Source: Chitinivibrio alkaliphilus ACht1
Lineage (GTDB): Bacteria; Fibrobacterota; Chitinivibrionia; Chitinivibrionales; Chitinivibrionaceae
Assembly (NCBI RefSeq): GCF_000474745.1
Contig: NZ_ASJR01000006.1
Location: forward strand, 1-64,000
Direction: 5' to 3'
Length of the DNA stretch: 64,000 nt
Notes under the pieces: model-generated
Database searches by the model: none
Seen by the model: the letters and a program-made list of their open reading frames with translations, nothing else
What the model was told of the DNA's origin: nothing
In this document: positions 24,726-32,931 of the stretch, in pieces
Layout: every line of letters begins with the position of its first letter
How positions within the stretch are numbered: position 1 is the stretch's first letter
Position numbers and translations under genes: made by a program

Positions 24726-25769
24726 ATGCGTAATAGCTTATTACTATGTCTTTTTACAGTGTGTGCGCTCACTGCTTACGAGTATCGGATTGAGCCCTTT
24801 GATAATCTTTGGAATCTGTCCAAGCAGTATTATGGGGACGGATTTCGTTGGGAGAAGATCTGGGAGCATAATCCCTACATCCAAAATCCTCATCTTATTT
24901 ACCCCAACGATATTGTATACATTCCCGGTGTAGGGCATGTACAAAACGGTACGGTTATTCGTGACGACGAAGGAAACTATCGAGGAGACTCCTTTGCAGA
25001 AGCTGTAGCAGGGTTACGTGCAACCTCCGCAGAAAATATGTCACAGGGAACGGATCACCCTACTTCTTCTTTCTGGCTGCGAAGTGAAGCACCAGCGGCC
25101 TTTGACTTCATGCAACACCCGTTCTTTTCTCATCGAATCCCTACCATTGCGCAGGGGGAAGAATCAAAGGCGGGTGAAGTGTTGTTGCGACGAGACATGG
25201 GTACAGCACGGCACAGAACTATTCCTGTACGCTTCAACAACCATGAAGATGTTACAGAAGGGCAGTATTATTATCTTGTTGACACTGAGGATACTTTCCG
25301 CCATGCAGGGTTGGGGCGTGGCCGGGTGGTTCAGCCTGTTGGTTTTGGACAGGTTGTACAGGTTGGTGATACCCCCGAGGATACCTCCTATGTGCAGGTA
25401 GAGGCAAATTGGGAAGTGGTTTCGCGAAACAGCAAGCTTGCACCTTTTTCTCCAGACGCATCAGTACGTCTTACCGGCGACTTTGAATCTGTTGATTCTG
25501 TAAAAGCTGGCCTTGTTACTCGTTTGCGTACAAGCCCTCTGGTGCATCCTTACGAATTTATTCTTGTTGATCAGGGAGCTGAGGGAGGAGTCTCCATGGG
25601 CGATCTTTTTTCCTTGCGGGATCTCCGTTCAGGCCGAGAGGATCAACAAAAAATAGTAGCAGTAGCTGTGTCTGTACAGGATGATACGGCGACCCTCTTC
25701 GTTATTCATGTTGGTGCGGCAGAACCTATTGAAGATTTTACCTTTGTCCGTTTTGGAAATATTAAATAA
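24726..25769 (+). CDS. Secreted LysM-domain protein
   Basis: A 347-residue exported protein. The ATG at 24726 has AGGAG six bases upstream and yields a signal peptide (NSLLLCLFTVCALTA). A LysM-like peptidoglycan-binding domain follows directly: YRIEPFDNLWNLSKQYYGDG to NDIVYIPG. The rest is beta-rich without a recognised catalytic domain, including repeated GDFESV and VSMGDLFSLRDL stretches seen in other LysM proteins of unknown role. It is single and divergent from argJ; a pair of palindromes follows. Confidence 0.8.
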   Translation: MRNSLLLCLFTVCALTAYEYRIEPFDNLWNLSKQYYGDGFRWEKIWEHNPYIQNPHLIYPNDIVYIPGVGHVQNGTVIRDDEGNYRGDSFAEAVAGLRATSAENMSQGTDHPTSSFWLRSEAPAAFDFMQHPFFSHRIPTIAQGEESKAGEVLLRRDMGTARHRTIPVRFNNHEDVTEGQYYYLVDTEDTFRHAGLGRGRVVQPVGFGQVVQVGDTPEDTSYVQVEANWEVVSRNSKLAPFSPDASVRLTGDFESVDSVKAGLVTRLRTSPLVHPYEFILVDQGAEGGVSMGDLFSLRDLRSGREDQQKIVAVAVSVQDDTATLFVIHVGAAEPIEDFTFVRFGNIK

Positions 25770-25800
25770 GGAAACCTCCGCTCTTCCGCCTTGTTTCTAT

Positions 25801-25843
25801 GCTGTGCAGTAATATATATTGCACAGCTGTATATTTTATACAG
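25801..25843. promoter_or_regulatory. Two abutting inverted repeats ahead of the sigma factor gene
   Basis: A stem of eight pairs (25801-25808 with 25820-25827, loop 11) is joined by one shared base to a perfect seven-base inverted repeat (25827-25833 with 25837-25843). A third partial copy, TTGTGCAG, lies just downstream. There is no T-tract, which argues against a plain terminator and for operators or an RNA structure. Confidence 0.5.
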
Positions 25844-25928
25844 TAAGGTTGTGCAGTTTTCCTTACTAAAAGGGAGTGCTGTACGTAATTAAGAACCGTA
25901 AACAAATCTCAAAATAAAATGGTAGGGT

Positions 25929-26795
25929 ATGGCAAAAAAGAATGATAAAAGCATGTTCTTTGTAGAGGAGGGAAGCCTCGGTTTATATCTCAAGGACATT
26001 GCCAAACATGAGTCTCTCACTCAGAAGGAAGAGCAGGAGTGTGCTCGTCGTATTCGGAAGGGTGATAAAAAAGCGGTAGAAACGTTGGTTCGAGCAAATC
26101 TCCGTTTTGTTGTCAGTGTTGCTCGTAACTATCAGAATCAGGGGATGCCCTTGGCAGATCTCATAAATGAAGGTAACCTTGGGTTGATTCGTGCTGCCTA
26201 TCGCTTTGATGAAAAGAAAAATTTTAAATTTATTTCCTACGCTGTATGGTGGATTCGTCAAGCCATATTGCAAGGTCTTGCGGATCATTCACGAATTGTG
26301 AAGGTTCCCTTGAATCGGGTTGCTACAATTCATAAAGTGGGAAAAGCCCGAGTGCGTTTAGAGCAAAAATATCGTCGTTTGCCCAACGACAAGGAGATTG
26401 CTGACGAACTTGATATTCCCGAAAAAGAAGTGACCTCGACACTTAAAATCAGCAATCGTCACGCCTCTCTTGATTCTCCCATTAAAGATGAGAATGGCGG
26501 AAGCCTCTTTGATATTATTGGGAATGAAGATGTTGAAGATACTGATCAGCGTGCCATGGATACTTCAATTACACGGGAAGTGAAAAAAGTTCTTGAAAGC
26601 CTTACGGAGCGTGAGCAAAACGTGGTATGCATGTATTTTGGTATCAATGAAGATACGAATTACACCTTGGAAGAGATTGGTCAGCAATTGCAGATTACTC
26701 GTGAGCGGGTGCGTCAAATTAAAGATGCGGCATTGCGCAAGCTCCGGCGCTCGGGGAAGGCGCAGAAGCTTATCAAAAATGCCTTGTTTTCGTAA
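25929..26795 (+). CDS. Primary-type RNA polymerase sigma factor
   Basis: A 288-residue sigma-70 family factor. It begins directly with region 1.2 (GSLGLYLKDIAKHESLT), then region 2 (NLRFVVSVARNYQNQGMPLADLINEGNLGLIRA and KFISYAVWWIRQAI, the -10 reading helix), region 3 and region 4 (TLEEIGQQLQITRERVRQIKDAALRKLR). It lacks the acidic region 1.1, like the primary sigma of Bacteroidetes and Fibrobacter, so it is probably the housekeeping RpoD/SigA. Weak GGTAGGG-like ribosome site before the ATG. It starts a run of three more plus-strand genes. Confidence 0.93.
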   Translation: MAKKNDKSMFFVEEGSLGLYLKDIAKHESLTQKEEQECARRIRKGDKKAVETLVRANLRFVVSVARNYQNQGMPLADLINEGNLGLIRAAYRFDEKKNFKFISYAVWWIRQAILQGLADHSRIVKVPLNRVATIHKVGKARVRLEQKYRRLPNDKEIADELDIPEKEVTSTLKISNRHASLDSPIKDENGGSLFDIIGNEDVEDTDQRAMDTSITREVKKVLESLTEREQNVVCMYFGINEDTNYTLEEIGQQLQITRERVRQIKDAALRKLRRSGKAQKLIKNALFS

Positions 26796-26828
26796 GAAAT
26801 CAGTTGATTCTGCTGGGTACGTTGTGCT

Positions 26829-27383
26829 ATGAAGCGTATTCTTAGCATCTTGTTGCTTTTTATGGCGTGGGGGTGTGGGGCCTCGGTGGATCCTCCTGAA
26901 GAGGAGGTGCTTTCTCTTTTTTTGCATGATATATCATCTGTGCCGTCTCTCTATTCATATCAATACGATGATTCTCTTCAACATCTCAGTGATGAGGCTG
27001 TATGGGAGTGGTATCGGCATGTTCGGTTCACGGCAATTGACTATCATGAGCAGGGTGAACATGCTTTAGCGGCAGCATTTCGCCTGAAGGCGGCAGAAGC
27101 TATGGTGCATTTGCATCGTGTTGATATTGCTGCATGGCAATTTAATAATGCGGGCAAACATTTACTCGATCTTTTCGAAGATGCCAAATCTCAGCATAGT
27201 GATGTCTCTATGGATGAGCTCCGTGATACCTACGGTATTTTTCTGACCTTAGCAAATCTCTATTTTACTACCGCCCATGAATTTACGTATTCTGCGCCAG
27301 ATAGGGAGCGATCCCGAGTGATTGCGGCAAATCGTGCGTATTTAAAAAATATGGGTGTGGAACAACGGAAGGATTCTTTGTGA
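26829..27383 (+). CDS. Lipoprotein, helical, uncharacterised
   Basis: A 184-residue lipoprotein with lipobox WGCG (Cys 16) at the end of a hydrophobic signal. The mature part is helical, with TPR-like stretches such as GEHALAAAFRLKAAEAMVHL and FLTLANLYFTTAHEF. It starts 33 bases after the sigma factor gene and its TGA overlaps the next GTG start, so it is likely part of that operon. No family recognised. Confidence 0.65.
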   Translation: MKRILSILLLFMAWGCGASVDPPEEEVLSLFLHDISSVPSLYSYQYDDSLQHLSDEAVWEWYRHVRFTAIDYHEQGEHALAAAFRLKAAEAMVHLHRVDIAAWQFNNAGKHLLDLFEDAKSQHSDVSMDELRDTYGIFLTLANLYFTTAHEFTYSAPDRERSRVIAANRAYLKNMGVEQRKDSL

Positions 27384-27982
27384 AACTCTTTGTCAATTTT
27401 ATAACACTTTTGCGGTTACCATGTATATCTGCTGTGGTGATACTCAATCTTTTTTGGAACCCCGTTGAGTATCCTGCTATCTTTATTTCCACCTTGGTTT
27501 TAATCGCTCTCTGCGGCATAACAGATTATCTTGATGGGTATTTGGCACGACGTTTTTCTGTGGAAAGTAATTTTGGAGCCCATGCAGATCCCCTGTTAGA
27601 TAAGTTGTTTTTTACAGGTATCTTCCCCGTACTTGTTTTTTTGGCCGCCTTAAATTGTGATACCTTCCATGCTCTTTTACTCGTTTTAACGACTGTGGTG
27701 TTTTCATTTCGCGATCAACTTGTTTCTTTTTTCAGAATGATTGGAGATCGTCAAGGTATTTCGCCTCGAGCATCAATGTGGGGTAAGTTGCGTACTGCAA
27801 CGGCATTTCCCGGAATTATTCTTATCTATTCGTATCTTGGGTTTCCCCATGAATATGGTTCTTTTTTCGTTCCCCGCGGTTTTATTATTGCTGTAGAAAT
27901 GTATCTTATTACGGTAACCTTGGTGACATTTTTCCTCTATCTCGTACAATATTTTCCTGCCTTGCGTAGGGAAATGGAGTAA
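27380..27982 (+). CDS. CDP-alcohol phosphatidyltransferase
   Basis: A 200-residue membrane enzyme transferring a phosphatidyl group from CDP-diacylglycerol to an alcohol. The complete catalytic motif DYLDGYLARRFSVESNFG...DPLLD (D-x2-DG-x2-AR-x8-G-x3-D-x3-D) is present near residues 48-75, with about six helices. The family includes PgsA (phosphatidylglycerophosphate synthase) and is likely that here, though acceptor is not certain. A GTG start overlaps the preceding stop. Confidence 0.85.
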   Translation: MKLFVNFITLLRLPCISAVVILNLFWNPVEYPAIFISTLVLIALCGITDYLDGYLARRFSVESNFGAHADPLLDKLFFTGIFPVLVFLAALNCDTFHALLLVLTTVVFSFRDQLVSFFRMIGDRQGISPRASMWGKLRTATAFPGIILIYSYLGFPHEYGSFFVPRGFIIAVEMYLITVTLVTFFLYLVQYFPALRREME

Positions 27983-27984
27983 GG

Positions 27985-28770
27985 GTGGAGTTTCTTACAT
28001 CCTCCGAGACGTTTCTTCTTGATCTTGATGGAACGCTCTATCTTTCTGGTGAGGTGTTACCCGGGGCGTGTGAGTTTGTACACCGCTTACATAAATCAGG
28101 ACGTTCATTTTTTTACCTCACGAATAATTCTTCAACCTCTCCCTCGGTGTATGAAAAGAAGCTGATTTCTTTAGGATTTCCCGTGCCCCCCAATACGGTA
28201 CTTACCTCAGGAACTGCAGCAGCCCTTTTTCTTACTCGGCATTATGCGCAGTCGCGTATTGCCGTGGTTGGTACACAGGCCTTGCGTCAGCAACTTTCTT
28301 CGGCAGGTTTGTCTATATATACCGAACCCTCTCACGCAGATGTGCTTCTCATGGGATATGACACGGAGATTACCTACGATAAAATTCGATGGGCATGTGG
28401 GATCGTTGATCGCGGCATTCCCTTCTTTGCCACACACGAAGATCGCCTTTGTCCGCATCGGTTGGGGTGTTTTCTCCCTGACTGTGGAGCGATGACCAAT
28501 TTAATTACTGAAGCGACCGGGGTAGAACCAACATATTTAGGTAAGCCCCATCAAGCCATGATTGACCTCGTATTTCGGTACTGCAATACCGTTCCGGGAA
28601 AGATTACCCTTGTTGGTGATCGTCTCTATACCGATATTGCCATGGCACATTCTGCGAAGATGAACTCTCTTCTGGTTCTTACGGGTGAAACAAAATTAGC
28701 CCCGAGCACTGGTCGATATCTGCCTTCAGGCGTTGTAGAAAATCTTCATAAAGCATGTGCGTATATATAA
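27985..28770 (+). CDS. HAD-IIA family phosphatase (NagD-like)
   Basis: A 261-residue haloacid dehalogenase hydrolase. Motif I is FLLDLDGTLYLSG, motif II YLTNNSST, and motif IV LVGDRLYTDIAMA; the C2 cap between them marks subclass IIA (NagD/4-nitrophenylphosphatase). Such enzymes dephosphorylate nucleotides, sugar phosphates or glycerol phosphate; next to a phosphatidyltransferase, a glycerophosphate-type substrate is possible but unproven. GTG start two bases after the previous stop, GGAG upstream. Confidence 0.88.
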   Translation: MEFLTSSETFLLDLDGTLYLSGEVLPGACEFVHRLHKSGRSFFYLTNNSSTSPSVYEKKLISLGFPVPPNTVLTSGTAAALFLTRHYAQSRIAVVGTQALRQQLSSAGLSIYTEPSHADVLLMGYDTEITYDKIRWACGIVDRGIPFFATHEDRLCPHRLGCFLPDCGAMTNLITEATGVEPTYLGKPHQAMIDLVFRYCNTVPGKITLVGDRLYTDIAMAHSAKMNSLLVLTGETKLAPSTGRYLPSGVVENLHKACAYI

Positions 28771-28800
28771 AAAAGGTCCCCTTTCTACAGAAAGGGGACC
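28769..28800 (-). terminator. Rho-independent terminator, minus strand
   Basis: A perfect ten-base-pair stem (28775-28784 with 28791-28800), six-base loop, followed on the minus strand by six Ts. It is about 190 bases after rnfB, the only minus-strand gene reading towards it, and could also end a small RNA starting in this gap. Confidence 0.82.
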
Positions 28801-28832
28801 CAAAAGGCTCAAAGGAGGTAAACAGCCTTTTG
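28801..28832. ncRNA. Hairpin with Shine-Dalgarno/anti-Shine-Dalgarno loop, possible small RNA
   Basis: A nine-base-pair perfect stem (28801-28809 with 28824-28832) presents a 14-base loop. On the plus strand the loop holds AAAGGAGGT, a perfect Shine-Dalgarno; on the minus strand it is ACCTCCTTT, identical to the 3' tail of 16S rRNA. It directly precedes the minus-strand terminator. No ORF with a standard start lies at a fitting distance on the plus strand. A small RNA, possibly processed from the rnf transcript, is inferred. Confidence 0.35.
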
Positions 28833-28991
28833 AGAGGTCTATCACAGAGGACACCCATAAGCTATCTGCAAAGGATATTTTTTGCTTAAAAAAAAGCAAA
28901 TTAAAAAAAGTATCAACTTTTCGTAGAAAAAAGTAAAGAGAGATGCTGGTGGTGTGTTTCTAGAGACGCGTCACACAGGATGATACCATGC

Positions 28992-30011
28992 TTATCTTCC
29001 CCGAATCGATCTGTTTTGACGAATACCAACACTGCCCCACATGGAAATTGCGTCAACGGGACATACCTTAATACATCTTCCGCACCCTATACATTTTGTT
29101 TTATGTACAATATGTCTTTCTTGATCTGTACCGGTAATGGCTCCTTTTACTGGACAGATACGAACACACTCACCACATCCGATACAGGCTGTACTAATAT
29201 TTGCCTTGGGACGACTCTGTATATGATCAGAAAAACAGTTTGAGGGGCATTTATAGGCAGAGGTAAGGAAGTTTTCTTCCGTGGTATAATCTAGGCGTGG
29301 TAAATTGTCTTTCATGACAGCAGATCCGGGAATTTCAACTGCTTTTACGCAGAGTGTGCAAGCGGTACACCCAACAGAGCAGTATTTTTTAACACGGCCT
29401 CCACGGTCTTTGTTATTACAGGCGATAAAGATATTTCGACTTTTCGGCATCATCATAATAATAGAACGAGGACAGGTAGACACACATGCTTCGCAACCAG
29501 TACATTTATCAGGATCAATATAGGCAATGCCTGTATCAGTGATGGTAATAGCTTCAAATTCACACGCTTTTACGCATGAGCCAAGGCCAAAACAGCCGTA
29601 CAGACACTCCTTAGAACCATGGGCTACAAGTTCTGCAGCGTTGCAATCAGGGAGTCCATCATAGACTGCGCGTTCTACGGATCTATCTTTCCCTCCTTTA
29701 CATTGCACAACTGCCTTATACTCTTCCATTTCCTGTGCTGTTACGCCCACAATTTCTGCTACTGCCTGAGCTACGTCGTTTCCTCCGGCGATACATCCGG
29801 TGACCGGTGCCTCTCCTGAAACAACCGCCTTCGCGAATTGTGCACAGCCGGCATAGCCACATGCCCCGCAATTTGTTTGTGGTAATACGGCATCAACTTT
29901 TTCTACAGCAGGGTCTTCTCGAACGTGTAATTTTTTGGCACTGATACTGAGGGTAAGCCCGAAAAAGAGGCCCAAAGTACTGAGTATTATAAGTGGCGTA
30001 ATCACTGACAT
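28992..30011 (-). CDS. rnfB: Rnf complex subunit B
   Basis: The ferredoxin-accepting iron-sulfur subunit of the Rnf ferredoxin:NAD oxidoreductase, which couples electron flow to Na+ or H+ export. It has a membrane-anchor helix, then the NCGACGYAGC cluster motif, a split ferredoxin domain (CTGCEACVSTCP with CTACTLC) and a C-terminal pair CIGCGECVRICP and CIGCGRCIKVCP. The 339-residue length indicates the longer form with additional clusters. AAAAGGAT lies very close to the ATG, so a GTG two codons on is an alternative start. Last gene of rnfCDGEAB. Confidence 0.95.
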   Translation of the reverse strand: MSVITPLIILSTLGLFFGLTLSISAKKLHVREDPAVEKVDAVLPQTNCGACGYAGCAQFAKAVVSGEAPVTGCIAGGNDVAQAVAEIVGVTAQEMEEYKAVVQCKGGKDRSVERAVYDGLPDCNAAELVAHGSKECLYGCFGLGSCVKACEFEAITITDTGIAYIDPDKCTGCEACVSTCPRSIIMMMPKSRNIFIACNNKDRGGRVKKYCSVGCTACTLCVKAVEIPGSAVMKDNLPRLDYTTEENFLTSAYKCPSNCFSDHIQSRPKANISTACIGCGECVRICPVKGAITGTDQERHIVHKTKCIGCGRCIKVCPVDAISMWGSVGIRQNRSIRGR

Positions 30012-30020
30012 ATCCTTTTG

Positions 30021-30641
30021 TTAAAAACTCATTCCGGAAAAACCGAGGAAGGCAATGGAGAGTAATCCCGCGGTGATGAATGCAATGGGTAGCCCTTCAA
30101 ATGGTTTGGGAATTGGGTCGAGCTCTATTTTTTCACGAATTCCAGCCATTAACACTAGGGCAAGGGTAAATCCTCCCCCGGACATAAAGGCATTTACCAA
30201 GGCTTCGAAAAAGGTAAAAGATTCTGTGGAAGCTGTGAAATTATTCGGACCGAGATTAATAATGGTAACCCCGAGGATGGCACAATTTGTTGTGATAAGA
30301 GGAAGGAAGACCCCAAGTGATTCATACAGAATAGGGGAGTGCTTCTTAAGAATCATTTCAACCAGCTGCACAATGGAGGCAATAACGAGAATGAACACAA
30401 CAGTTTGAAGAAATACCGTATCCGATGTCTCCAATACAAAGGAGTAAATAGGCCAGGTAAACAGGGTGGCGATAGTCATAACAAAAATAACAGCCATACC
30501 CATGCCTGAAGCGGTGGAAAGTTTTTTTGAAACCCCCATAAAAGGGCAGAGACCAAGAAACTTTGTTAATACAAAATTTTCTATGAAGATTGCTCCCACA
30601 GATATTTGCAGAACCCGGATAAATAGATCTACCATATCCAT
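30021..30641 (-). CDS. rnfA: Rnf complex subunit A
   Basis: A 206-residue integral membrane subunit with six helices, homologous to RnfE and NqrE. FIENFVLTKFLGLCPFMGVSKK and LITTNCAILGVTIIN hold the Cys residues that bind the intramembrane cluster shared by A and E. AAGGAG precedes the ATG, which overlaps the rnfE stop (TAATG). It lies between rnfE and rnfB. Confidence 0.96.
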   Translation of the reverse strand: MDMVDLFIRVLQISVGAIFIENFVLTKFLGLCPFMGVSKKLSTASGMGMAVIFVMTIATLFTWPIYSFVLETSDTVFLQTVVFILVIASIVQLVEMILKKHSPILYESLGVFLPLITTNCAILGVTIINLGPNNFTASTESFTFFEALVNAFMSGGGFTLALVLMAGIREKIELDPIPKPFEGLPIAFITAGLLSIAFLGFSGMSF

Positions 30642-31246
30642 TAATGCAACTCCTTATTTCTCAATTTGTATGCCCGTATACCGGCAATAATAAACCCGAT
30701 TGTGAAAAAACCTCCTGGTGCAAGAATAAACAGTGTCATCGGTTCAAAGGAGGGGATAATCTCAATCCCCCAAAGTGTATTTGCGCCAAGGAGTTCACGA
30801 ATTGAACTGATACATACGAGACCGATTGTAAATCCAGCACCCATTACCAGAGCATCAATAATAGAAGAAAATATTCCGTGTTTTGATGCAAAGGCTTCTG
30901 CCCTGCCAAGAATAAGGCAATTTACAACAATAAGGGGGATAAAAATACCAAGACGTTCATTTAACGCCGGAAAATAGGCTCCCATAACGAGCTGAACAAT
31001 GGTTACAAAGGTGGCTATAATTATGATATAGCAGGGAATACGTATTTCCGTTGGTATTACATTTTTTATGAGAGAAACGATTGTATTTGCCGCAAGAAGG
31101 ACAAAGGTTGTCGCAAGCCCCATGCCCAAGCCGTTTTCAAGGGAGGTTGATACCCCTAGGGCAGGACAAAGCCCAAGGGCGAGGGTGAAAATTGGATTTT
31201 CCTCAAGGATCCCCCGTTTTAACTCGGAGATGATCTTATTTCCCAT
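30641..31246 (-). CDS. rnfE: Rnf complex subunit E
   Basis: A 201-residue membrane subunit paired with RnfA. NPIFTLALGLCPALGVSTS and LIVVNCLILGRAEAFASK are the paired family motifs, with the cluster Cys residues. The ATG at 31246 is preferred over the TTG at 31264 because AAAGG lies eight bases upstream and the protein then starts in the usual place. It overlaps the end of rnfG. Confidence 0.95.
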   Translation of the reverse strand: MGNKIISELKRGILEENPIFTLALGLCPALGVSTSLENGLGMGLATTFVLLAANTIVSLIKNVIPTEIRIPCYIIIIATFVTIVQLVMGAYFPALNERLGIFIPLIVVNCLILGRAEAFASKHGIFSSIIDALVMGAGFTIGLVCISSIRELLGANTLWGIEIIPSFEPMTLFILAPGGFFTIGFIIAGIRAYKLRNKELH

Positions 31247-31919
31247 GGGAAGAACCTTTCTCAAGAAGTTTAGAATGCAATTCTACTGGTGTAGTGAATA
31301 GAGAAGAGAGAACAGCTTCAGTTGAAATAGTAGCACCGGTAATGACCGTAATTGTATTGGTGTCACGTAGATGTTCCTGTTCTGTTTGAGAAAGAGATGG
31401 CCATTCAGAGGAAGAACGATCCGCCGTAATCTGAGAGGTGACGGAGAGACCGGTAAATTGATCAGTAAACCATGGCGTTGGAGCACGCTCTGCTGAATCT
31501 CTCCCCAATAGGATATCCATCATAGTACGCGAAGAGGGAATTTCGGAAATTCGCGCGCCAAGGCCGGGGGTTTCTTCATGGGAAAGTATTGACATACCGG
31601 TAATGTCACCCGATGGGCTAATTCCCACAAGATATTCAATCGCACCTGCGTAGCCCTGAGTTGTTTCTGAAAAGATATACGCTGCAAGGGTATCACCATG
31701 TAAAACGGTCCAGTATTCATGGAGTGAGTCCTTATACTGTACGGTATCATGGATAATTGAGTCGTATTCAGGAGCAACTTGGCGAAGGGCTTCCTGTTCC
31801 TGTTCTTGGCGTAATTCATACATTTGTGGCGCGGTAGAACGGTTTACAAAGGCGATGGAAAGAGCAGATATGGCTGAAATGACCATGAGGGTTAAGCTGA
31901 GGTGCAGAATCTTATTCAT
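31236..31919 (-). CDS. rnfG: Rnf complex subunit G (covalent FMN)
   Basis: A 227-residue subunit with one N-terminal membrane helix and a periplasmic FMN-binding domain. The flavin is attached through a phosphoester to Thr in the S/T-GAT motif, here VITGATIST. GARISEIP is also conserved. Start ATG 31919 has GGAGG before it; it overlaps the end of rnfD. Confidence 0.94.
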   Translation of the reverse strand: MNKILHLSLTLMVISAISALSIAFVNRSTAPQMYELRQEQEQEALRQVAPEYDSIIHDTVQYKDSLHEYWTVLHGDTLAAYIFSETTQGYAGAIEYLVGISPSGDITGMSILSHEETPGLGARISEIPSSRTMMDILLGRDSAERAPTPWFTDQFTGLSVTSQITADRSSSEWPSLSQTEQEHLRDTNTITVITGATISTEAVLSSLFTTPVELHSKLLEKGSSHGK

Positions 31920-32931
31920 GGTTTCCTCCATAGCCATAGACACGCGGCTTCATATATCGGTCAATAAGAGGTGTGAGGCCATTCATGAGAAGTATCGCAT
32001 AGGTTACCCCTTCAGGGTATCCACCAAATTGACGGATAAGAAAGGTTAGGAGGCCACAGCCGAAGGCAAACACCGTTTGTCCCTTTGCTGTAATGGGCGA
32101 GGTTACCATATCCGTCGCCATGAAAAATGCTCCAATGAGGAGACTTCCCGCCAGCACATGGTATAGTGAAAAATATAATACTTCTGGTGAGAAAAATTCA
32201 TAATTACTTTGCAGTGGAGTGATCCCATAGGTGAGAAAAAAAACGGTTCCTACAAAGACAAAGGGTATTCGTACAGTAATGATTTTACGAAAAATAAGAT
32301 AAATTCCCCCTATGCAGAGGGCAAGGGCTGAAACTTCACCAAGAGAGCCATTTACTGATCCCCAAAAAAGAGAGGGAAGAGCGTCAAAGGCGTGAGAAGC
32401 TGAAAGAGATGAAGAGGCTTCAAGGGGAGTTGCTCCGGTAAAGGCATCAATGGTTGAGGGGGGGGCTGGAATACGACCTCCCATTCCTGCTGATAGATAG
32501 GCACTTCCTGTGGTAAGAGCTGGGTAGCTTGCTACAAGAAAAGCCCGGCCTGCAAGGGCTGGATTCATGATATTGCCACCAAGTCCCCCAAATACCCATT
32601 TTACCACGGCAATGGCAAAAATGTTTCCCAAGGCGATTATCCAAAGAGGGGTACTTACCGGAAGAGAGAGGGCTAAGAGAACGGAGGTTATAACAGCGCT
32701 TTTATCAGAAACTGTACTGGTTCTACGAAGAAGTTTTGTACAGATAAAATGCTCCGTGATACCACCACAAAGCACACTGAAAAAGAGTAGAAAAAGAGCT
32801 CGTGCGCCGAAAAAATACGCGCTTGCTACGATTGCGGGTATCAAAGCAATAAGGACATCACCCATAATTGTCGATACAGATCGAACATCGCGAATATGGG
32901 GGGAGGAAGAAATATGGTGCTTCTGATTCAT
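31912..32931 (-). CDS. rnfD: Rnf complex subunit D (covalent FMN)
   Basis: A 339-residue membrane subunit homologous to NqrB, with about nine helices. The covalent FMN site is DAFTGATPL. GGLGGNIMNPALAGRAFL is a family hallmark. The ATG overlaps the rnfC stop (ATGA), and the gene continues into rnfG with an eight-base overlap. Confidence 0.96.
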   Translation of the reverse strand: MNQKHHISSSPHIRDVRSVSTIMGDVLIALIPAIVASAYFFGARALFLLFFSVLCGGITEHFICTKLLRRTSTVSDKSAVITSVLLALSLPVSTPLWIIALGNIFAIAVVKWVFGGLGGNIMNPALAGRAFLVASYPALTTGSAYLSAGMGGRIPAPPSTIDAFTGATPLEASSSLSASHAFDALPSLFWGSVNGSLGEVSALALCIGGIYLIFRKIITVRIPFVFVGTVFFLTYGITPLQSNYEFFSPEVLYFSLYHVLAGSLLIGAFFMATDMVTSPITAKGQTVFAFGCGLLTFLIRQFGGYPEGVTYAILLMNGLTPLIDRYMKPRVYGYGGNHE

